A stretch of DNA of 35,313 nucleotides. Origin: Deinococcus cellulosilyticus NBRC 106333 = KACC 11606. GTDB lineage: Bacteria; Deinococcota; Deinococci; Deinococcales; Deinococcaceae. The position numbers were made by a program, and so were the translations under genes. Numbering within the stretch: position 1 is the first letter of the stretch; every line of letters starts with the position of its first letter. The notes beneath the pieces are model-generated. The model was not told the origin of the DNA and did not search any database. It was given only the letters and a program-made list of their open reading frames with translations. Below, piece after piece: positions 6,679-14,033 of the stretch. Location of the stretch: the NCBI RefSeq assembly GCF_007990775.1, contig NZ_BJXB01000040.1, forward strand, positions 1 to 35,313, in the 5' to 3' direction.

Positions 6679-7977
6679 TCAATCTGCCGCTTCTTTTGCT
6701 GAGGGCTCTGACTCCAGCATCATGGTTTTCCTCAGGGATGCCAGCAGGTCCACGCCTGTGGTGTTTTCCATCTGCTGAATGAAACTGAGGATGCCTCTGG
6801 GGAGGTTGTTGAGCACCGAGTTGAAGCCCTGACCGTCTCCAGAGTCAATCACGCTCAGTTTGTCAATCTTCACATCCCTGACTGCATCTGCCACATCCTT
6901 GATGAGGCCTGGCATCATGTTGAGGATGAACGCCCGCTCTCCTGCAACTCCGCCCTGTGAGAAGGCCTCCGTGAGCAGCCTGAACGCTTCTGCTCTGGCA
7001 CGACCATCTTCGATGATGGGGGCCGCTTCGGCCTGAGCTTCCAGAAGTTTTGCTTCCCGCTGGGCACGGGCGGGTGTGATCACGTCGGCTTCCAGGCGCT
7101 TCTGGTTCAGCACGATGCGCTGGTGTTCCAGATCCTGTTCAGCAATCACCCGGGCACGCTCCCCGGCCACCGCAGCTTCATTCTCTTTGGCGACTGCAAC
7201 GGCACTCAGTTCTGCCGTGCGGACCCTGAGCTTGTTCTGCTCTTCAATGATCGCCTGCTGTGCCTGTGCCTGCGCCACCTGAGAACGCTGCTGTGCCCCT
7301 GCTTCCACCTGGGTGGCTTCGGCGTTGCGCTCCGCTTCGGCAATTCTGGCTTCCTTCAACACATCTGCTGTGCGCTTGCGTCCAATGGATTTCAGGTAAC
7401 CTGCATCGTCAGCAACATTCTGGATTTTGAGCGTGTCGAGTTGCATGCCCAATTTGTGCATGTCATGCTCTGCTTCCTCAATTAAGGCAGCAGCAAAGCG
7501 CAATCTGTCTTCGTTGATTTCTTCCGGGGTCAGGGTGGCGATGATGCCGCGCAGGTTCCCCTCCAGGGTGTCTTTGGTGATCTGGGTCAATTGTGTCTGT
7601 GTGGTGTTCAGGAAGCGCTCAATGGCATTGGAAAGGTAAGGCTCTCGGGCATTGACCTTGACGTTGGCCACAGCGTGAATCGTCAGTGGGATTCCTCCTT
7701 TGGAGTAGGCATTCTGCACAGTGAGGTCCAGAGGCATGGTATTGAGGTCCATCCAGCTGATCTGCTCCAGCATGGGGATGCGAAAAGCACGTCCTCCACG
7801 GATCACCCGGTAACCCACGGTGTCTCCATCTTGCTGGGCCGTTTTGCGGCCCGAAATCACCAGCACCCGGTTCGGCGGAACCACAATCAGGCAACTGTTG
7901 ATCAGGGAGACCACCAGAACCACTGCAAGAACCAACAATCCAAAAACAACCAGAAAACTTCCAACGCTTAAATCCAT
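6679..7977 (-). CDS. Flotillin-like SPFH-domain protein
   Basis: 432 residues with one N-terminal membrane segment (about 7-32), then the SPFH/band-7 domain (from IVVPPNRVLVISG to about residue 200) and a long Ala/Glu-rich coiled coil (about 210-330, repeated EA/AQ heptads), then a C-terminal helix region. This is the classic flotillin order. Bacterial flotillins organise membrane microdomains and influence fluidity and protein assembly; a specific partner is not visible and no NfeD gene is adjacent. ATG 7977 has AAGGGGGT 5 nt upstream. The upstream 330 nt contain several palindromes and a possible small RNA on the same strand. Confidence 0.93.
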   Translation of the reverse strand: MDLSVGSFLVVFGLLVLAVVLVVSLINSCLIVVPPNRVLVISGRKTAQQDGDTVGYRVIRGGRAFRIPMLEQISWMDLNTMPLDLTVQNAYSKGGIPLTIHAVANVKVNAREPYLSNAIERFLNTTQTQLTQITKDTLEGNLRGIIATLTPEEINEDRLRFAAALIEEAEHDMHKLGMQLDTLKIQNVADDAGYLKSIGRKRTADVLKEARIAEAERNAEATQVEAGAQQRSQVAQAQAQQAIIEEQNKLRVRTAELSAVAVAKENEAAVAGERARVIAEQDLEHQRIVLNQKRLEADVITPARAQREAKLLEAQAEAAPIIEDGRARAEAFRLLTEAFSQGGVAGERAFILNMMPGLIKDVADAVRDVKIDKLSVIDSGDGQGFNSVLNNLPRGILSFIQQMENTTGVDLLASLRKTMMLESEPSAKEAAD

Positions 7978-8031
7978 AACATACCCCCTTCTTATTTCAC
8001 AAACCCGATCAGCAAAAACAACAGTGCTCTG

Positions 8032-8055
8032 TCATGTCATTCACCAATGACATGA
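8032..8055. promoter_or_regulatory. Perfect 24-nt dyad upstream of flotillin
   Basis: 10-bp arms TCATGTCATT (8032-8041) and AATGACATGA (8046-8055) around CACC. It lies 55-78 nt before the flotillin ATG. On the plus strand it is followed by TTTTT and would read as an intrinsic terminator, but no plus-strand gene lies upstream; on the minus strand it is in the flotillin leader, where it may be an operator or hairpin. Confidence 0.5.
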
Positions 8056-8091
8056 TTTTTGCTGGTCCTGTTTTGAAACAATGCACGCAGA

Positions 8092-8103
8092 CAGTTCGAA
8101 CTG
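8092..8103. promoter_or_regulatory. 12-bp palindrome
   Basis: CAGTTCGAACTG, self-complementary, between the 24-nt dyad and the candidate RNA terminator. Possible protein-binding site; nothing else known. Confidence 0.3.
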
Positions 8104-8110
8104 CAATGAC

Positions 8111-8184
8111 AAAACGGAGACCGATCACTGATCAGTCTCCGCCACGCCCACATATGGAGGTGGGTCTCCGGGTTTCCCCTATCT
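8111..8184 (-). ncRNA. Candidate small RNA or attenuated flotillin leader
   Basis: On the minus strand a -35 TTTACG (8219-8214), 17-nt spacer and -10 TATGAT (8196-8191) predict a start near 8184. About 75 nt later a perfect 7-bp stem CGGAGAC/GTCTCCG (8141-8135 with 8121-8115), with an inner GATC/GATC pairing, is followed by TTTT (8114-8111), as in an intrinsic terminator. Between them a hairpin CCCAC/GTGGG (8164-8160 with 8151-8147) carries CTCCATAT in its loop. A second GGAGAC (8170-8165) could compete for the terminator arm, as in attenuation. Either a free RNA or a regulated leader of flotillin. Confidence 0.4.
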
Positions 8185-8260
8185 GCATTCATCATATAAG
8201 AAAAATGAAACCACGTAAAGAGTAACGGCTTTCAGGGATCTTTAACTTCAGATGTCTTTG

Positions 8261-8287
8261 AAAAGAAAACCCCTCCAGCAGGAGGGG
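8261..8287 (-). terminator. Terminator of gcvTH
   Basis: Minus strand: CCCCTCC, loop TGCT, GGAGGGG, then TTTTCTTTT. It lies 19 nt after the gcvH stop and shows the gcv transcript ends here, without gcvP. Confidence 0.85.
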
Positions 8288-8305
8288 CATCTGCAACTGG
8301 AGGTC

Positions 8306-8677
8306 TTACTCCATGTACTGTTCGTATTCCTGAGCATCCACCAGTTCATCGGAGAGGTCGGTGAAGCGAACCTTGAAAAGCCAGCCGTTTTCGTAGGGGT
8401 TCTCGTTCACCTGCTCAGGGCTGTCTCCGAGGGCTTCGTTGACGGCCACCACCACACCAGTGGCTGGGCTGTAAATGTCAGAGGCGGTCTTCACGGACTC
8501 GACCACGACAATGGCTTCGCCGATGCTGACTTCACGGCCAATTTCGGGAAGCTCGACGTAAACCACGTCGCCAAGCTGGTCCTGGGCGTAGTCGGTGATG
8601 CCGACGGTGATGGTGTCTTCTTCGGTGCGAACCCACTCGTGGGTCTTGGCGTACTTCAGGTCAATGGGGGTTTCCAT
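8306..8677 (-). CDS. gcvH: Glycine cleavage system H protein
   Basis: A 123-residue lipoyl carrier. Lys63 in VVVESVKTASDIYSP is the lipoylation site; KYAKTHEWVR near the N-terminus and the C-terminal WLFKVRF segment are family hallmarks. It shuttles the aminomethyl group from GcvP to GcvT in the cytosol. AAGGAG lies 9 nt before the ATG. It follows gcvT by 62 nt, a gap that contains a 6-bp GC-rich hairpin (8696-8711), and is followed by a clear terminator. Confidence 0.97.
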   Translation of the reverse strand: METPIDLKYAKTHEWVRTEEDTITVGITDYAQDQLGDVVYVELPEIGREVSIGEAIVVVESVKTASDIYSPATGVVVAVNEALGDSPEQVNENPYENGWLFKVRFTDLSDELVDAQEYEQYME

Positions 8678-8739
8678 GGTTTCACTCCTTGGGAACGCAG
8701 GGGGGCCTGCGCAGAATGGACGTGCGCTTTTCCAACAGT

Positions 8740-9795
8740 TTACTTGCTCAGGAAGGGCAACTCCACCACCTGTGCCGGGGCTTCCTTGCCCCGCACTTCG
8801 ACAGTGAGGTCCTGGCCAAGTGCGGCCACATCAACATAGGCCATGGCAATGGGCTTCTTGAGGGTGGGGCTCAGGGTGCCTGAGGTCACCACACCGACCA
8901 GCTCGCCTCCAGATTTGACAGGGTAGCCTTCTCTGGCAGGAACTTTCTCCAGGGTCAGGCCAACCAGTTTGCGGGTCACTGGCTGTCCTGTGAGGGCCTC
9001 TTTGCCATGAAACTCCTTGTCTTTAATCACCCAGCCATAGTGGGTGGCCAGTGGGGTCAGGGTGTCATTGAATTCATGCCCGTACAGAGGGAAGCCAGCT
9101 TCCAGACGCAGGGTGTCACGGGCTCCGAGACCACAGGGGGTGATGCCAAGGGCCACCAGTTTGTCCCACAGGTCTGCTGCAAGTTCTGCCTTCACGAAGA
9201 CCTCGAAACCGTCTTCTCCGGTGTATCCGGTGCGGGCGAGCATCACATTGAAACCCATCAGTTCTGCAAAGAACACGCTGTTCTTCTTCTTTTTGCTGAG
9301 GTCCACGTCGATGTGGGGTTGCAGGGTCTCCTCTGCTTTTGGGCCCTGCACGGCAATCAGGCCCCACTGGTCAGATTCATTGCTGAATTCCACATCGCCA
9401 GACAGCAAACTCTGGATATGCCTGAAGTCCTTGTCGATGTTGGAAGCATTCACCACCATCAGGTACTCTTCGGGGGCGATGCAGTAGATGTAGATGTCAT
9501 CGATGAGGCCGCCCTCGCTGCCTGGAAGCATGTTGTACTGGGCACGTCCGGGTTTCAGTTTGGACACATCGTTGGGGGTGATGCTCTGGAGGAACGCCAG
9601 CGCACCGCTGCCTTTGAATCGGAATTCGCCCATGTGAGACACATCAAACATGCCCACACTCTCGCGGACGGCTTGATGCTCCTGCATCACACCAGCGTAC
9701 TGGACAGGCATGTCCCAGCCGCCAAAGGGGACCATTCTGGCTTTGAGGGCCAGGTGACTCTGGTAAAGGGGGGTGCGTTTCAGCTGTTCATCCAT
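8740..9795 (-). CDS. gcvT: Glycine cleavage system T protein (aminomethyltransferase)
   Basis: 351 residues, the usual length. N-terminal LKRTPLYQSHLALKARMVPFGGWDMPVQY, then VSHMGEFRFKG, ARTGYTGEDGFEV and LGARDTLRLEAGFPLYGHE are the conserved blocks of the tetrahydrofolate-dependent aminomethyltransferase, and the C-terminal domain is complete. It releases ammonia and makes 5,10-methylene-THF from the aminomethyl-lipoyl H protein. Promoter: TAAATT (9810-9805) about 9 nt before the ATG, with no good SD, so the leader is very short or absent. First gene of a gcvT-gcvH unit; the palindrome at 9818-9833 lies in its -35 region. Confidence 0.97.
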   Translation of the reverse strand: MDEQLKRTPLYQSHLALKARMVPFGGWDMPVQYAGVMQEHQAVRESVGMFDVSHMGEFRFKGSGALAFLQSITPNDVSKLKPGRAQYNMLPGSEGGLIDDIYIYCIAPEEYLMVVNASNIDKDFRHIQSLLSGDVEFSNESDQWGLIAVQGPKAEETLQPHIDVDLSKKKKNSVFFAELMGFNVMLARTGYTGEDGFEVFVKAELAADLWDKLVALGITPCGLGARDTLRLEAGFPLYGHEFNDTLTPLATHYGWVIKDKEFHGKEALTGQPVTRKLVGLTLEKVPAREGYPVKSGGELVGVVTSGTLSPTLKKPIAMAYVDVAALGQDLTVEVRGKEAPAQVVELPFLSK

Positions 9796-9817
9796 GGTAG
9801 GTCCAATTTACCACAAT

Positions 9818-9833
9818 CGTATACGCGTATACG
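9818..9833. promoter_or_regulatory. 16-bp doubled palindrome between gcvT and the App1-like gene
   Basis: CGTATACGCGTATACG is fully self-complementary and is also two tandem copies of the palindrome CGTATACG. It covers the expected -35 of gcvT and lies upstream of the -35 of the divergent gene. GTATAC-centred sites are typical of several GntR-family regulators; the regulator here is unknown. Confidence 0.5.
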
Positions 9834-9848
9834 TTTTTCAGCTGTGCG

Positions 9849-9877
9849 TTTCCCTGGTGAGAAAAAATCTTTATAAT
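9849..9877 (+). promoter_or_regulatory. Promoter of the App1-like gene
   Basis: TTTCCC (9849-9854), 17-nt spacer, TATAAT (9872-9877). The perfect -10 overlaps the upstream-most in-frame ATG (9876), so transcription starts after that ATG and it cannot be the start codon. GAAGAGG (9891-9897) then precedes GTG 9903 by 5 nt. Confidence 0.6.
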
Positions 9878-9902
9878 GGTCACGCGAACTGAAGAGGCTG
9901 AT

Positions 9903-10910
9903 GTGCAGAGAATCATCAAACTGCTGAAAAAACTCCCCCGCAGACGACCCCTGCAACTCATCCCTTACAGAGGATTCGGGACACCCACCAACGTGCACCT
10001 GCGAGGCCGTGTGCTGCTCGCCTTCAACCTGCTTCCCGCCAGCAAGGAAAGCAGCCGCTGGATGAACTTCCGCAACATGTGGGCCAGGTTCGCCAGCGAC
10101 GAGGTGCGGGGGGTGCAGGTGAGCGCCACCATCAACAACCACACCTACCACGCTGAAACAGACCCTGAGGGCTTTTACGAGATTGAAGCCCACCTGCCAG
10201 AGCCCCTCCCACCCGGATGGCAGTTTGTCACGCTGGAACTGGAAGACGGCACCGAATGCCGAGGAGAAATCCTCGTCTCGGACAATGCCGATTTTGGCAT
10301 CATCTCCGATCTGGACGACACCGTTTTGCAGACAGGAGCCACCGCCATCTTCCGCATGGTGATGATGATCATCTTTTCCAACGCCCACACGCGCCTCCCC
10401 TTCAAAGGGGTCTCCAGCCTGTATCAGGCCTTCCACACCGAGAAGAACCCTATTTTTTATGTGTCTGGCAGCCCCTGGAACATCTACGACCTGCTGGCAG
10501 AATTCATGGACATCAACCAGATTCCCCGTGGTCCCATGGTCCTGAAAGACTGGGGGGCCCTGAACATCAAAAACCAGAAGGGGCACAAGTTGCGCTTCAT
10601 CCGGGAAATCCTCAACACCTACCCGGACCTGCCTTTCCTGTTGATCGGGGACAGCGGCGAAAAAGACCCGGAAATCTACCAGCAGATTGTCTCCGAGTTT
10701 CCAAGCCGCATCAAAGCGGTCTACATCCGCAATGTCACCCCGGGGCCAGAACGGGAACAGACGGTTCAGGCCATTGCCCACCAGGTGCAGGGTCTTGGCG
10801 TGCCTTTCCTGATGGCCAAAGACTCTCTGGAAGTGGCAGTTCATGCCCATTCTCTCGGGCTGATCGGAGACGAAGAACTCCAGACCATCCAGAACCACAT
10901 GCTGAAGTGA
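9903..10910 (+). CDS. App1-like phosphatidate phosphatase (DUF2183, HAD-type)
   Basis: 335 residues. The core carries the HAD-like DxDxT signature: Asp136 and Asp138 in SDLDDTVLQTG, followed by a Ser/Thr block (IFYVSGSPWN) and Lys and Asp blocks (KGHKLRFIREIL, FLLIGDSGEKDPEIY). This arrangement is the catalytic domain of yeast App1 and its bacterial relatives, which are Mg-dependent phosphatidate phosphatases. An N-terminal beta domain (about 25-125) precedes it. No signal peptide. Start GTG 9903 is preferred because the TATAAT overlaps the earlier ATG 9876. A lipid substrate is inferred from the family. Monocistronic, divergent from gcvT. Confidence 0.85.
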   Translation: MQRIIKLLKKLPRRRPLQLIPYRGFGTPTNVHLRGRVLLAFNLLPASKESSRWMNFRNMWARFASDEVRGVQVSATINNHTYHAETDPEGFYEIEAHLPEPLPPGWQFVTLELEDGTECRGEILVSDNADFGIISDLDDTVLQTGATAIFRMVMMIIFSNAHTRLPFKGVSSLYQAFHTEKNPIFYVSGSPWNIYDLLAEFMDINQIPRGPMVLKDWGALNIKNQKGHKLRFIREILNTYPDLPFLLIGDSGEKDPEIYQQIVSEFPSRIKAVYIRNVTPGPEREQTVQAIAHQVQGLGVPFLMAKDSLEVAVHAHSLGLIGDEELQTIQNHMLK

Positions 10911-11101
10911 ACACCAGCAGTCACCTGAGGCGAATCTTAAAGAAACTTCTGAATTTCATGAGCGTTATGCTCAAAGTTTTTCATTTTGGTTCAGAACAAG
11001 TGAGGTGAGCGTTCATTAGAATGGGAATGAGAAGAGATTTTTCTTTTCTGGGACACTCACAGGGAACCTCAGGCCTGGGATGTTCCATCTGGAGGACGCA
11101 C

Positions 11102-11515
11102 ATGAAAAAATGGATCGCAGTACTGATTGCAGGTTCTTTGGGCTCCGCCTTCGCCGCAGACAAGGTTCATGTTGGCCTGCCCTATGTGGGGTTCAGCACG
11201 GATCTCTCACCCACCACTGAAGTGCGTTTCACTGCAGGGCTTTACCAGTTGGATGTTGCTGCACCGATCCGACTGAGCAGTGATGCCAGTTACGTGTATG
11301 CAGCTCCACAGGTGGGTTTTGGCTGGACGAGCAGTTTCTGGTCTCCCTTCGGCAAAAATGCTGGCTTCAGTGCTGGAGCAAACCTCGGCTACAATTACCT
11401 GCTCAATGAAGACTGGCGCATCTATGGTGAAGCTGGTCCTGCTCTGTATTTTGGCAGTGGTGGGGTAGGTGTAGGCCTGAACGTCAAAATTGGTGCCAGC
11501 TTCACCCTCCGCTGA
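11102..11515 (+). CDS. Small exported, probably outer-membrane beta-barrel-like protein
   Basis: 137 residues with a standard Sec signal peptide (MKKWIAVLIAGSLGSAFA, cleavage before ADK). The mature part is made of alternating Gly/aromatic amphipathic strands such as VYAAPQVGFGWTSSF, AGFSAGANLGYNYLL, WRIYGEAGPALYFG and a last strand ending FTLR. This looks like an 8-strand-size outer-membrane or surface barrel, which fits the Deinococcus envelope. GGAGGA (11091-11096) precedes ATG 11102; the frame open from 11021 would bury the signal peptide. Monocistronic, with a strong terminator 16 nt after the stop. Function unknown. Confidence 0.75.
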   Translation: MKKWIAVLIAGSLGSAFAADKVHVGLPYVGFSTDLSPTTEVRFTAGLYQLDVAAPIRLSSDASYVYAAPQVGFGWTSSFWSPFGKNAGFSAGANLGYNYLLNEDWRIYGEAGPALYFGSGGVGVGLNVKIGASFTLR

Positions 11516-11530
11516 AATCAAACCCTTTAA

Positions 11531-11560
11531 AGCAGAGACGTTGAACGTCTCTGCTTTTTT
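11531..11560 (+). terminator. Terminator after the exported barrel-like protein
   Basis: GCAGAGAC (11532-11539), 7-nt loop, GTCTCTGC (11547-11554), then six T. Confidence 0.9.
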
Positions 11561-11646
11561 GTTTGCATGAACCAGAGGCAGGGCGATCTCAGGCTGTTCT
11601 AGACCCCCAGGTTGCACCTGCCGCTGCAGACAGGTATGACAGAGCC

Positions 11647-12057
11647 ATGCCAGCCCTGTTCCATCCCCCTTTCAAACCCTGCCCTTGCGGATCAGGGCGC
11701 TCCTTCCAGAAGTGCTGTGGTCCTTTGCTTTCAGGAGAGGCCAGAGCCTCCAGTGCAGAGCAACTGATGCGTTCCCGTTACACGGCCTTTGTGCTGAAAC
11801 ATCAAATGTACCTGCTGCAGACCTGGCATGAGAGCACCCGTCCTGCCACACTGGATCTTGCAGACGACACCACCCGCTGGGAATCCCTGACTGTTCACCA
11901 CAGTGAGGCAGGACAGCCTGAGGACACCACAGGGACTGTAGAGTTCACAGCCCGGTTCCGGCTGGAGGGGAAACGCCACCAGATGCGGGAGAACAGCACT
12001 TTCATACGGACAGAAACAGGCTGGAAGTATGTGCAGGGGGAGCAAAAAAGTCCTTGA
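11647..12057 (+). CDS. YchJ-like protein with SEC-C zinc motif
   Basis: 136 residues of the YchJ/UPF0225 type. The N-terminus carries a SEC-C motif CPCGSGRSFQKCC (Cys12, Cys14, Cys23, Cys24), a zinc-binding element also found at the end of SecA. The rest, with AEQLMRSRYTAFVLKH, YLLQTWHESTRP and the ending ENSTFIRTETGWKYVQGE, is the NTF2-like YchJ middle domain. Function in the cell is unknown. ATG 11647 begins right at the domain; the frame is open to 11563 with no supporting signal. It converges with sat, with a 10-bp hairpin between them. Confidence 0.87.
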   Translation: MPALFHPPFKPCPCGSGRSFQKCCGPLLSGEARASSAEQLMRSRYTAFVLKHQMYLLQTWHESTRPATLDLADDTTRWESLTVHHSEAGQPEDTTGTVEFTARFRLEGKRHQMRENSTFIRTETGWKYVQGEQKSP

Positions 12058-12089
12058 TCCTCAAAAAGCAGCTTCCCAGATAGAATTTC

Positions 12090-12113
12090 GGCCAGCAGGG
12101 AAACCTGCTGGCC
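12090..12113. terminator. 10-bp hairpin with GAAA loop between convergent genes
   Basis: GGCCAGCAGG (12090-12099), GAAA, CCTGCTGGCC (12104-12113). Perfect stem, no T-run on either strand. It lies between the ychJ-like stop and the sat stop. Confidence 0.65.
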
Positions 12114-12164
12114 TTCGACGATTTGCGTGAAAGCGTGGAATTTTGAAGTTGGGTGCCCTGAAAC

Positions 12165-13316
12165 TTACTCCTGGGCGTTGTAAGCAGCCCGCAGGATTTC
12201 AGCCACTTCTGGACGGGTGAACTCTCTGGGGAGGTTCTCTCCAGCACGGAGCATGCCACGCACCCTGGTTCCAGAGAGGATCAGGTGGTGCTTGCTGTCG
12301 TGGGGGCAGGTGCGGGGAGACACCATCTGGCCGCAGGTCTGGCAGTAGAAGGTGTGCTCGAATTTGAGGATGGTCAGGCCCAGTTCTTCAGGGTTGTAAG
12401 CACCAAAGATTTCCTGAGCGTCGTAAGTGCCGTAGTAGGACCCCACACCTGCATGGTCACGGCCCACGATGAAGTGGGTGCAACCATAGTTGCGGCGGCT
12501 GATGGCGTGAAGGATCGCTTCACGGGGACCAGCGTAACGCATGGCAGCAGGGTACACACCCAGCAAAACACGGGTTTTGGGGTAGTAGTGCTCCAGCAGT
12601 TTCTCGTAGGCTTCCATGCGGGTGTCTGCAGGAACATCATCAGACTTGGTGGCGCCAACGAGGGGGTTCAGGAACAGACCATCCACCAGTTCCAGAGCAA
12701 CCTTGTGCAGGTACTCGTGGGCACGGTGAATGGGGTTTCTGGTCTGGAAGGCCACCACGGTTTTCCAGCCACGGGTCTCAAAGATCTCGCGGGTTTCTGC
12801 CGGGGTGTAGTGGTGGTTGGCGAACTGCCCACGGTTCAGCTCGAACAGGGTCACTTCACCGGCCAGGTTGATGTCTCCCTGAGCGTAGAGTGCAGCGACG
12901 CCTGGGTGGGCCTCTTCGGTGGTTTTGTAGACGTGTCCGGCTTCCCATTCTTTGCGGGCAGCGTATTTCTCGGTGATGTTGAGGGTCCCGACGGCTTCAC
13001 CACCGTGGGTCAACACAACCAGACCAGACAGCTGATCTGCCACCTCCTGAGACACGCCCAGGGTGATGGGCACGCTCCAGGGCAGGCCACTGTCGAGGCG
13101 CATGTTCTCAACAACGTTCAGGTAGTCCTTTTCGCCCATGAATCCGGTCAGGGGGGAGTAAACGCCCGTTGCGATCAGTTCCAGATCGGCAAAGTTGCGC
13201 TCGGACAGTTCGATTTTTGGCAGGGTGCTCAGGTCCCCGTCAAACTTCTGAACGCGGTTGATCAGCACCCCTCCGTGGGGGGTTGGCAGGTGGCTTCTGG
13301 CGATGGTGTTGGTCAT
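12165..13316 (-). CDS. sat: Sulfate adenylyltransferase (ATP sulfurylase)
   Basis: 383 residues of the single-chain Sat type. Catalytic motifs QTRNPIHRAH (191-200) and GRDHAGVG (about 285-292) bind ATP and sulfate; CQTCGQ plus RTCPHD (about 325-340) form the zinc site found in many bacterial Sat enzymes. It makes APS from sulfate and ATP. ATG 13316 is chosen because it begins the family N-terminus and has GAGGA upstream; the frame open to 13490 runs through the cysH-sat spacer. Last gene of the sir-cysC-cysH-sat unit; the 62-nt gap to cysH contains repeat copy 2. Confidence 0.96.
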   Translation of the reverse strand: MTNTIARSHLPTPHGGVLINRVQKFDGDLSTLPKIELSERNFADLELIATGVYSPLTGFMGEKDYLNVVENMRLDSGLPWSVPITLGVSQEVADQLSGLVVLTHGGEAVGTLNITEKYAARKEWEAGHVYKTTEEAHPGVAALYAQGDINLAGEVTLFELNRGQFANHHYTPAETREIFETRGWKTVVAFQTRNPIHRAHEYLHKVALELVDGLFLNPLVGATKSDDVPADTRMEAYEKLLEHYYPKTRVLLGVYPAAMRYAGPREAILHAISRRNYGCTHFIVGRDHAGVGSYYGTYDAQEIFGAYNPEELGLTILKFEHTFYCQTCGQMVSPRTCPHDSKHHLILSGTRVRGMLRAGENLPREFTRPEVAEILRAAYNAQE

Positions 13317-13343
13317 TTCAGGGATTCCTCTAATCGGGGTGAT

Positions 13344-13372
13344 GCTGTAGGGGTGGGCCGCCGGCTCACCCT
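13344..13372 (+). repeat. GTAGGGGYG palindromic repeat, copy 2
   Basis: Starts GCTGTAGGGGTG and ends CTCACCCT, 29 nt, same length and orientation as 5597-5625. The arms pair with T-A where copy 1 has C-G, so the fold is kept while the sequence varies. It lies between cysH and sat inside the operon and could affect relative expression. Confidence 0.6.
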
Positions 13373-13378
13373 GTTGAA

Positions 13379-14029
13379 TTAAAGTGTGTTCTCTCCGACC
13401 CACAGTCCGCACTCGGTCTTGCCTTTGCCCGCCCAGCGGCCTGCTCTGGCATCTTCTCCGGGGCGCACGGCTCTGGTGCAGGGCCAGCATCCGATGCTCA
13501 GGAAACCGTCCCAGTACAGGGGGTTGATGGGGAGATCGTGGGCGTTCACGTAGGCTTCTAAAGTGCAGCGGTCCCAGTAGGCAAGGGGGTTGATCTTGGT
13601 GCGCTTGCCTTCTTCCACGAAAGGGATGTCCTTGCGGGTGTCTGCCTGATCGCGGGAGCGTCCGTTGAGCAGGGCACTGGGGGCTTTCTCGGCAAGGTAA
13701 TTTTGCAGAGGGGCAACCTTGCGAACGGCACAGCAGCCATCCGGGTCGGTCTGGTACTGGGTGTCCTCGTTGCTCAGACCGGCATCCAGAGTCACGAACT
13801 TCAGTTCCGGGTATCGGGCCTGCAGTGCATCTCGGGTTTGCAGGGTCTCGTGGAAGTGGTATCCCGTGTCAACGAAGATCACCTCTCCCCGGTACCCTGC
13901 CTTGTAGGCCAGGTCGATGAGCACCACACCGTTGATGTTGAATGCGCTGGGCATCGTGAGGTCAGGGTAGGTTTCTAAAGCCCACTGGATGACTTCGGTC
14001 GGGTGTGATGTGAACGAGAACTCGGGCAT
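13379..14029 (-). CDS. cysH: APS/PAPS reductase with 4Fe-4S cysteines
   Basis: 216 residues. Reduces activated sulfate to sulfite using thioredoxin. The PP-loop-like core (FVDTGYHFHET, NGRSRDQADTRKDIP) and the C-terminal ECGLW with the catalytic Cys207 are present. Cys99-Cys100 and Cys181/Cys184 (CWPC) form the CC...CxxC set that binds a 4Fe-4S cluster, as in APS reductases and the dual-specificity Bacillus CysH, and unlike E. coli PAPS reductase. ATG 14029 has GGGAG 9 nt upstream and follows the cysC stop by 4 nt. Confidence 0.93.
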   Translation of the reverse strand: MPEFSFTSHPTEVIQWALETYPDLTMPSAFNINGVVLIDLAYKAGYRGEVIFVDTGYHFHETLQTRDALQARYPELKFVTLDAGLSNEDTQYQTDPDGCCAVRKVAPLQNYLAEKAPSALLNGRSRDQADTRKDIPFVEEGKRTKINPLAYWDRCTLEAYVNAHDLPINPLYWDGFLSIGCWPCTRAVRPGEDARAGRWAGKGKTECGLWVGENTL

Positions 14030-14033
14030 GGTC

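Noticed and set aside
9780..10898. 372-codon minus-strand frame over the App1-like gene
   Set aside because: Antisense shadow; the plus strand has a DxDxT phosphatase, promoter and SD.
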